From an uncultured Bacteroidales bacterium (GTDB lineage: Bacteria; Bacteroidota; Bacteroidia; Bacteroidales; WCHB1-69), in assembly GCA_937892025.1 (NCBI GenBank), contig CALAVA010000161.1, forward strand, positions 1 through 7,073: a DNA stretch of 7,073 bases. The letters are read 5' to 3'. The position numbers and the translations under genes were made by a program. Under the pieces are notes generated by a model, which did not search any database, was not told where the DNA came from, and saw only the letters and a list, made by a program, of their open reading frames with translations. Position 1 is the stretch's first letter, and each line of letters begins with the position of its first letter. Positions 1 through 4,420 of the stretch are shown in pieces.

Positions 1-15
1 GTGCGGCACTCCTAA
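1..15 (+). CDS. 3' end of an upstream gene, probably the DGR variable (target) protein (partial)
   Basis: The first five codons read V-R-H-S-stop in frame 1. The template repeat further down, read in its own frame, ends S-V-R-L-V-R-S-A-E-stop, and DGR target proteins with a C-type-lectin-like fold commonly end in an S-V-R-x-V-R strand. In many DGRs the target gene comes immediately before the accessory gene and TR, so this is the expected place for its 3' end. The last bases do not match the TR well (about half of 12 positions), so the variable repeat itself would end just upstream of base 1. Only five codons are visible, so the identity is an inference from position and the V-R ending. Confidence 0.45.
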   Translation: MRHS

Positions 16-91
16 GCCCTCGCAGCCGCGGCCGTGTAAAAATAGAAAACAATAACAACAATTTACAATGTATAACAAACAATAAAAGAAC
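16..91 (+). other. Spacer after the presumed target gene, with a GC-rich palindrome
   Basis: This 76-base gap separates the upstream stop codon from the MSL gene. It starts GC-rich and contains the 8-base perfect palindrome gccgcggc (25-32), which overlaps the palindrome cggccg (29-34). A GCGGC at 3-7 can also pair with GCCGC at 25-29. The second half (37-91) is A-rich, like Bacteroidetes 5' leaders, with no Shine-Dalgarno motif before the ATG at 92. Hairpins or cruciforms just after the variable repeat help target recognition in the Bordetella phage DGR; whether this one does so is an inference. Confidence 0.35.
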
Positions 92-625
92 ATGGCTCAA
101 TTAAAAGATATTCTTGCAAAAGAAAACAATCGCAATGGCAATCTCTCAGATATCTATCTATTTGCGGAGGGCTTGTTTTACCGTGCCTACGAGCGTAGTG
201 CATGGCTTTGTTGCCGTTATATCAATGAGTTCAAGGCAACGCGTCGCAACATAAAAAATGATGAACATGGCCTTGTGTTTGTAGGCTTTCCCTTGTCCAG
301 CCTCTCCAAGTTTGTACCTCATGGGGTGGTAGTAGAGCAGGGGGAGGGCTATGCGGTGTTGCATCTGCCCTTGGAAAATCACCCTGAATTGTCCGATACC
401 GCCACCGCTGATGAAGCCTTTGTCAACTGGAAAAATGCTATCCCCGCCGCCGCATCTAAAAAGGTCTCTTTGCAAAAAGATTTGAAAAATATGCCGAGTA
501 GCGAGCCACATCGTATGTCGGAAATCCTGCTCAGCATAATGGCTTTTCCGATAGAGCAGAAAACGCCTATGGAGTGCATGTTGTTTGTAGCAAGTCTCAA
601 ACAGAATATCGCGATGCTTATGTAG
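92..625 (+). CDS. DGR accessory protein, MutS-like (MSL) type
   Basis: This 177-residue protein resembles the small MutS-like accessory proteins found beside the template repeat in DGRs, mainly in Bacteroidetes. Residues 21-83 follow the layout of the MutS mismatch-recognition domain I: an opening strand with G-x-F-Y and A-Y-E-x-S-A (IYLFAEGLFYRAYERSA), a basic stretch (K48 to K55), then V-G-F-P followed by L-x-K-F and G-V-V-V-E, matching the MutS pattern of A-G-I-P and L-x-K-L-V with a glycine before the last strand. No ATPase or clamp domain is present. A polar linker (about 100-135) leads to a helical C-terminus with TPMECM. It lacks the four-helix pattern of the Bordetella Avd protein but probably plays a similar part, binding the TR RNA or the RT; that role is inferred. 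The ATG at 92 follows an A-rich leader. The gene lies between the presumed target gene and the TR and probably shares their transcript. Confidence 0.75.
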   Translation: MAQLKDILAKENNRNGNLSDIYLFAEGLFYRAYERSAWLCCRYINEFKATRRNIKNDEHGLVFVGFPLSSLSKFVPHGVVVEQGEGYAVLHLPLENHPELSDTATADEAFVNWKNAIPAAASKKVSLQKDLKNMPSSEPHRMSEILLSIMAFPIEQKTPMECMLFVASLKQNIAMLM

Positions 626-676
626 TCTTTTTTTGTGATATTAATAATGAACGGATGCAAGGGAGAATTCATAGGA

Positions 677-724
677 AACCGCGCCCCGCTACTGCAAAGC
701 GGGGAGAGAGCAAAGTTTGCGGTT
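677..724 (+). ncRNA. Nested hairpin in the spacer before the template repeat
   Basis: An outer stem pairs AACCGC (677-682) with GCGGTT (719-724). Inside it, CCCCGCT (684-690) pairs with AGCGGGG (698-704) around a seven-base loop. The 3' arm between the stems also holds the short palindrome gcaaagtttgc (710-720). The structure lies between the accessory gene stop and the TR, inside the region that DGR transcripts use as accessory-TR spacer RNA. In Bordetella phage, sequence flanking the TR is needed for cDNA synthesis by the RT-Avd complex. This element is therefore best read as part of the DGR RNA; it is not a terminator because no T-tract follows. The pairing is seen in the sequence, the function is inferred. 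Confidence 0.5.
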
Positions 725-777
725 GGCTCCAAAGCGTTCCTTCCGCTGTACGTGAAAGTCGGTTTCCGTAGCATACA

Positions 778-970
778 CGCCTTCCTGCCCGCCGCCGGCA
801 ACCGCAACGGTACTTCGGTCAACAACGTTGGTTCCAACGGCAACTACTGGTCGGCCACGTACAACAATAGCAACAACGCGTACAACTTGAACTTCAACAG
901 CGGGAATGTGAACACCAACAACAACAACCGCTACAACGGTCAATCTGTCCGCCTTGTCCGCTCTGCCGAG
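778..970 (+). repeat. DGR template repeat (TR)
   Basis: This segment is the non-mutated template of a diversity-generating retroelement. Read in the frame of 635-973, bases 785-961 encode a C-type-lectin-like C-terminus that opens with L-P-A-A-G, has N-Y-W-S-A-T in the middle and ends S-V-R-L-V-R. Of the 48 codons in 800-943, 18 are AAC and 2 are AAT. Adenine-directed mutagenesis of AAC can give many residues and never a stop codon, which explains the Asn-rich reading. Adenines make up 51 of 144 bases in this core, while the flanks 778-799 and 944-968 contain none and would be copied unchanged, as expected for homing anchors. The 3' A-free, GC-rich block resembles the initiation-of-mutagenic-homing region. 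Exact ends cannot be fixed without the matching variable repeat, which lies outside the window. Confidence 0.88.
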
Positions 971-1000
971 TAATTCTCCCTTGCAGGACAAAACAGAACA

Positions 1001-1017
1001 AGCCGGCAATGGCGGCT
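1001..1017 (+). ncRNA. Small GC hairpin in the short 3' spacer of the TR RNA
   Basis: AGCCG (1001-1005) pairs with CGGCT (1013-1017) around a seven-base loop. It lies in the roughly 75 bases between the TR and the terminator. In Bordetella phage the RNA downstream of the TR is needed to prime cDNA synthesis, so this could be part of such an element. The stem is only five pairs long and could be chance. Confidence 0.25.
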
Positions 1018-1046
1018 GCTAAAACTTTTTAAACCACACAAAAATT

Positions 1047-1081
1047 AAGGTCGGTATCCTCGCTTGGATGCCGACCTTTTT
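1047..1081 (+). terminator. Intrinsic terminator closing the DGR cassette, possibly bidirectional
   Basis: A 13-pair stem (1047-1059 with 1066-1078, one G-T wobble) encloses the six-base loop tcgctt and is followed by a run of five T. It sits about 75 bases after the TR, so it would set the 3' end of a target-MSL-TR transcript. On the other strand the same hairpin is followed by ttaattttt, so it may also stop transcription of the convergent operon that ends at 1168. The stem and T-tract are directly visible. Confidence 0.85.
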
Positions 1082-1167
1082 GTTATTTTGTTTTTCTTAC
1101 AAAACATCAATAACGTGAATAAAGGTACACTTTTTATCGGATAGCAATAATATTTTTATGATTTTTC

Positions 1168-1914
1168 CTAAATTTTTTCTGCACTTTCTTCAGGTATCCA
1201 ACCTTTTTCGCCATTAGCAAATTTTACTTCAATCCATTTGTCTGCCACATCGGTAATTTTTGCTTTGATTCCCTCATGAACGGAAAAGAGGTCTGTTCCA
1301 CTTTCATCGGGCATACTTTTGACGGTAACGTTGAGTTGTGTAATCACAACTTCATTGGTAGCCTTCAATCGTTTTTGTGCCACGGTTCCCACAATAATGC
1401 TCACAAGTAAACACACGGCAAGCACAATCATGGAAAAGAAAAGTCCGACACGCCATTGTGATTTTTTAGCAATTAAAAATAAAGCAAAACTTAAACAAAA
1501 CAAACCTGCAAAAATTATAGATAAAATTGCCCACCCTTGTACGGAAAACAATTGAACAAATGAATTGGTCCAACGGCGTAAAAAAAACATATCTTCTTCA
1601 ACCTTATCTATTGTTTTACTATTAGCAAAAGCTAAATTATAACTAATATCCTCATTGTTTGGAGCCAAACGATGTGCTTTTTCATAATATAGCACTGCCT
1701 TACCTATTTGATCATTTTTTAAATAAGCATTCCCGAGATTATAATAAACAAAAGCATCATGATAACCCTCATCCAAACATTGTAAATATAATGAAATTGC
1801 TTTTTCGTAATTTTTCCCATTATAAGCGACATTAGCACTATCGAAAGTATTGCCCAAACAAAGACTGACATTCAAATAAAAAAGAATGCCCGAAAACCAA
1901 ATTCCTTTTTTCAT
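1168..1914 (-). CDS. batE: BatE-like TPR / two-TM / SH3-domain protein
   Basis: This 248-residue protein has the layout of BatE from the Bacteroides aerotolerance (Bat) operon. It has an N-terminal signal peptide (about 1-21), two TPR units (about 22-89, with NYEKAISLY and VYYNLGNAY), two membrane helices (about 128-149 and 155-178) and a C-terminal bacterial SH3-like domain (about 188-245, with DKWIEVKFANGEKGWIPE). The TPRs and the SH3 domain should face the periplasm, with the two helices forming an inner-membrane hairpin. The exact molecular role of BatE is unknown; Bat proteins are linked to oxygen tolerance and cell-envelope functions. No batA-D gene is nearby. It is instead the last gene after a TPR/beta-barrel pair, 42 bases downstream of the barrel gene, and probably in the same transcript. 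The start follows an A/T-rich leader and fits a normal signal peptide. Confidence 0.75.
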   Translation of the reverse strand: MKKGIWFSGILFYLNVSLCLGNTFDSANVAYNGKNYEKAISLYLQCLDEGYHDAFVYYNLGNAYLKNDQIGKAVLYYEKAHRLAPNNEDISYNLAFANSKTIDKVEEDMFFLRRWTNSFVQLFSVQGWAILSIIFAGLFCLSFALFLIAKKSQWRVGLFFSMIVLAVCLLVSIIVGTVAQKRLKATNEVVITQLNVTVKSMPDESGTDLFSVHEGIKAKITDVADKWIEVKFANGEKGWIPEESAEKI

Positions 1915-1956
1915 TTTTTTATTTTATCCAACGAAACTTCATTTTTTTTATTGTAA

Positions 1957-3708
1957 TCAATTTTTACTAATCATTTCTCCTCCAAAAGTATATTTTAGAC
2001 CAATAAGAATATTGATGCGATGATTGGGATAGTCTTGATAGATACGATTTCGTTGGCAAGGAAAATTGTTGAAATCAGCAAAAAAGGATAATCTTTTGCT
2101 CCATAAATATTCAAAGCCAAAATCAAAATCAACAATCGGTTTCATGTTTTTATCTTCCACATTACCATTCTTTAACACAGGATAATGGGCAAAAGCCTGA
2201 ATGGAAAAATCTAATTTGAACACAAACTTTTTCAATAAAATATAATTTGCATTAAAAGAAGTTACAAGAGCAGGTTTATACCAAGCCTGAAGCAAATCTT
2301 CAGATAGAAAATAATAGTAATATTTTGCATTGAAGCCTAAGGTCAAAACATCTTTATATTTATAATTGAGATTAAAAAACGCATTAAATACTTTTGTTTT
2401 TGCATAAATTACATCAAAACTATTCTGTAAGGCCACCATAGTATCTTTATATTCAAATAGTTGATTTGTGTCTGGCATAAAAAATGGCATATTTCCATAG
2501 AAGGCGAAAGAAGCCCCTGCTCCAAGTGTTAGACTGCGAGATAGTCCTGTTTGAAGCCCTAAATAAATACGAGATTTTTGTTCTAACAAATCCAAATTTA
2601 TTTTGTCTGACAAATACGGATTTTCTTGAATAATATCCAAATAAGATAAATGTTCAACTTTTCCATCAAAACCTGCATAAATGCTAAACACATCAGGTAC
2701 AATATGCAAACGGGCTTCTATGTCTGGCAAAAAATTCACTTTTACATCACCATGTTGCGTAGTTGTTACCAAATTAAAACCTATCTTGAAAAAATATTCC
2801 TTATAAGTCAAAGACGCATGAGGGTTGATTGCCACTAACCAACGGTCAGACAAACTTGTATTTTGCCAACGGTTGTGCAAATAGTCCACTCCCAACAGAC
2901 CTCCAAAATTCATATAAAAAGATTTTTTCATTTTGACATCTTTGTCCATGCAGACCTTGGCATCCAATTGATGTTCATACGTTTTTTTGTTATTGTCTGC
3001 CAAAAAATCATACCCTATTGTATAAGTCTGATTGAATTTGTGTTTTTCTATTGATGCATTACTTTTGTAAACAACATCGGCAAAAGTATGATGGTATTGT
3101 CTATCAATGTCCGAGCCTTTTATTTTTACTTTTTTTTCGTTTTCAGCTTTTGTAAAAATGCTATCAGGTTGAAAACCATAATTATGAACCATTAGATGCT
3201 TGTATCCGACTTCGCCCTCCAAGGTATAGTTTTTGAAAAATTTCTGTCCATGCAAATTGATACGTGTATCGCTAAAACTTGCCGGGGCATATCCTTTTAT
3301 TTTTCCCCAAGAGGAATGGTGGAAAAGCCCAAGCCCAAAAGCATATTTTGTTGACCGCAAACTATTTGCCTGAAAATCAACATAAGGTGTCCAATAATTA
3401 CCCAATCCAAATTTGATATAGTTTCTATACAACCTCGTTATTTGGTCTCTTCCAATTTTAGGAGCATTGATAGGTTCTGGCAGTAGTTGGTACATATATG
3501 CAGGCGGTGTAATCTGATAAGAAACATTTTTGTTGATAGTTACCGTGTCTTCTATTTGTGCTTTTTGCATTATTTTTTCTTGTGCGTCTTTGATGGTTGG
3601 ACTAAAGTTAGAACCGACAATTACATCATATTGGGATTGAGCAAAACTATTTAAATAAATTCCACACATCAAAGCAACAACCAAATATATATTTCTTTGC
3701 GTATTCAT
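1957..3708 (-). CDS. Outer-membrane beta-barrel protein paired with the TPR gene
   Basis: This 583-residue protein has a signal peptide (about 1-24, cut near SFAQ-SQ) and then a periplasmic N-terminus with the pattern N-F-S-P-T-I-K-D-A-x-E-K-I and E-D-T-V (about 34-56), followed by Y-Q-I-T-P-P-A and P-I-N-A-P-K-I. This is the N-terminal signature of a Bacteroidetes barrel family often annotated as a TonB-dependent receptor-like protein and commonly encoded beside a TPR protein of about 1,000 residues. From about residue 95 on it is a series of alternating aromatic/polar amphipathic strands ending near HRINILIGLKYTFGG, as expected for an outer-membrane barrel. No plug domain or TonB box can be made out and it is shorter than true TonB receptors, so a transport role should not be assumed. 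It starts 21 bases after the C-terminal TPR piece, which suggests one operon, and the TPR and barrel proteins may act together in the envelope. Confidence 0.75.
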   Translation of the reverse strand: MNTQRNIYLVVALMCGIYLNSFAQSQYDVIVGSNFSPTIKDAQEKIMQKAQIEDTVTINKNVSYQITPPAYMYQLLPEPINAPKIGRDQITRLYRNYIKFGLGNYWTPYVDFQANSLRSTKYAFGLGLFHHSSWGKIKGYAPASFSDTRINLHGQKFFKNYTLEGEVGYKHLMVHNYGFQPDSIFTKAENEKKVKIKGSDIDRQYHHTFADVVYKSNASIEKHKFNQTYTIGYDFLADNNKKTYEHQLDAKVCMDKDVKMKKSFYMNFGGLLGVDYLHNRWQNTSLSDRWLVAINPHASLTYKEYFFKIGFNLVTTTQHGDVKVNFLPDIEARLHIVPDVFSIYAGFDGKVEHLSYLDIIQENPYLSDKINLDLLEQKSRIYLGLQTGLSRSLTLGAGASFAFYGNMPFFMPDTNQLFEYKDTMVALQNSFDVIYAKTKVFNAFFNLNYKYKDVLTLGFNAKYYYYFLSEDLLQAWYKPALVTSFNANYILLKKFVFKLDFSIQAFAHYPVLKNGNVEDKNMKPIVDFDFGFEYLWSKRLSFFADFNNFPCQRNRIYQDYPNHRINILIGLKYTFGGEMISKN

Positions 3709-3729
3709 GATTTCTTCTTTTTTATTGGG

Positions 3730-4182
3730 TTAGTCTTCCTCTTCTTTTATGGTCTTTTCTTTTTCTTTGTTTTCTTGTTCTATGATTAGATTATATTTTT
3801 GAGTTGCCTCATTTTTTAATTCCTCACCATCATAATTTTCCATAATACTTAAATAAGTATGTTTGGCTTGAAAACTATTACCTTTTTCTAAATAAATATC
3901 GCCGAGCAAAATATACGATTTTGCCAACCAATAGTCATCTGTAATATTGACAAGCATATTAAAAATCTGTTTTTCAGCCTTTTCCATATCTCCTTCTTTA
4001 TATTCAATAAATGCTAATTGATACAAGGCTTCAGATTTTGCTTCAGATTTGTTTTCTTGAGCAAGGATACCATATTGTTGTTTTGCCAAAGAGAGGTTGT
4101 TTTGTATCATCGCACTACGAGCAATCAACAATCGCGTTTCTTGTTTTTGAAAAACTTCTGTTTTTTCATCGGCCAACAGCAT
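3730..4182 (-). CDS. C-terminal part of the split TPR protein
   Basis: The 150 codons from the ATG at 4182 encode TPR repeats with no signal peptide, including EALYQLAFIEYKEGDMEKAE and, later, YWLAKSYILLGDIYLEKG; the protein ends in a charged Glu/Lys tail. The Y-W-L-A-K-S-x-I-L-L-x-D-I-Y stretch followed by F-Q-A-K is the usual C-terminal signature of the long secreted TPR proteins of Bacteroidetes. The same frame stays open upstream of the ATG to 4236, reading K-C-S-F-F-E-K-D-Y-A-K-T-I-E-Y, which is clearly TPR too, so the ATG is an internal Met and not the true start. This is best read as the 3' end of the gene whose 5' part is 4298-6856, cut off by the inverted segment between them. If translated alone it would stay in the cytoplasm and probably be non-functional. 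Confidence 0.7.
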   Translation of the reverse strand: MLLADEKTEVFQKQETRLLIARSAMIQNNLSLAKQQYGILAQENKSEAKSEALYQLAFIEYKEGDMEKAEKQIFNMLVNITDDYWLAKSYILLGDIYLEKGNSFQAKHTYLSIMENYDGEELKNEATQKYNLIIEQENKEKEKTIKEEED

Positions 4183-4235
4183 TTGACCATATTCTATAGT
4201 TTTGGCATAATCTTTTTCAAAAAAAGAACATTTAT

Positions 4236-4420
4236 ATTAATTCACATAAAATAAAAAAATTATCGACGGAAATAACAGGTGAATCAACATATCAAAATCA
4301 AAAAATGAACAAAGCGAAAATGTATGAAGAAATCATTAAAAATAATGAATATGAAAAAGCATTAGAAACTTTTTCACAAAATAATAAAAGTATAGATAAT
4401 TTTTTGAAAGCGGCTTTATA
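4236..4420 (+). other. Inverted TPR-coding segment that splits the TPR gene
   Basis: On the plus strand this segment is open and TPR-like, with ATG at 4305 and MYEEIIKNNEYEKALETF followed by IDNFLKAALYKEV and a stop at 4431-4433. It lies inside a gene that runs on the minus strand. The minus-strand reading across it is a hydrophobic, non-TPR tail. If the segment is turned around, its right end joins the left flank in frame to give IDNFLKAALYKCSFFEKDY, a proper TPR helix pair. Both ends lie in similar AT-rich sites (tttatatta at 4231-4239, and tttatataaa at 4415-4424 within a 12-base palindrome). An 11-base inverted repeat also lies just inside (4254-4264 and 4395-4405). The left-end join needs about two extra bases to stay in frame, so a small deletion or a different breakpoint is likely. 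Confidence 0.6.

Larger units (their letters stand above)
635..973 (+). other. Open frame running through the spacer and TR, probably not a protein gene
   Basis: A 112-codon open frame starts nine bases after the MSL stop and ends with TAA just after the TR. Its second half is the lectin-like reading of the TR. Its first half (to about residue 49) covers the hairpin spacer and shows no recognisable domain or signal peptide. The frame is open because a TR preserves the reading frame of the variable repeat it was derived from. A separate translated product is possible but nothing here supports it. If it were expressed, the protein would be a lectin-like fragment without the N-terminal part of a target protein. 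Confidence 0.5.

Noticed and set aside
158..843. Minus-strand frames overlapping the MSL gene and spacer
   Set aside because: They are antisense to a gene with a recognisable domain and show no motifs of their own.
905..937. Tandem AAC repeats as a microsatellite or CRISPR-like repeat
   Set aside because: The AAC units are in codon phase within a lectin-like reading and interrupted by other codons; the DGR template explains them better, and there is no repeat-spacer pattern.
635..973. A 112-codon protein gene with an Asn-rich lectin-like C-terminus
   Set aside because: Its second half is the template repeat and its first half covers a structured spacer with no recognisable domain. The open frame is explained by the TR keeping the frame of the variable repeat.
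689..1009. Minus-strand open frame rich in Val (antisense of the TR)
   Set aside because: The Val-rich reading is simply GTT codons complementary to the AAC codons of the TR; no protein features.
1957..3708. Classical TonB-dependent receptor
   Set aside because: No plug domain or TonB box can be made out and the length (583 residues) is too short; only a beta-barrel with a short periplasmic N-terminus is supported.
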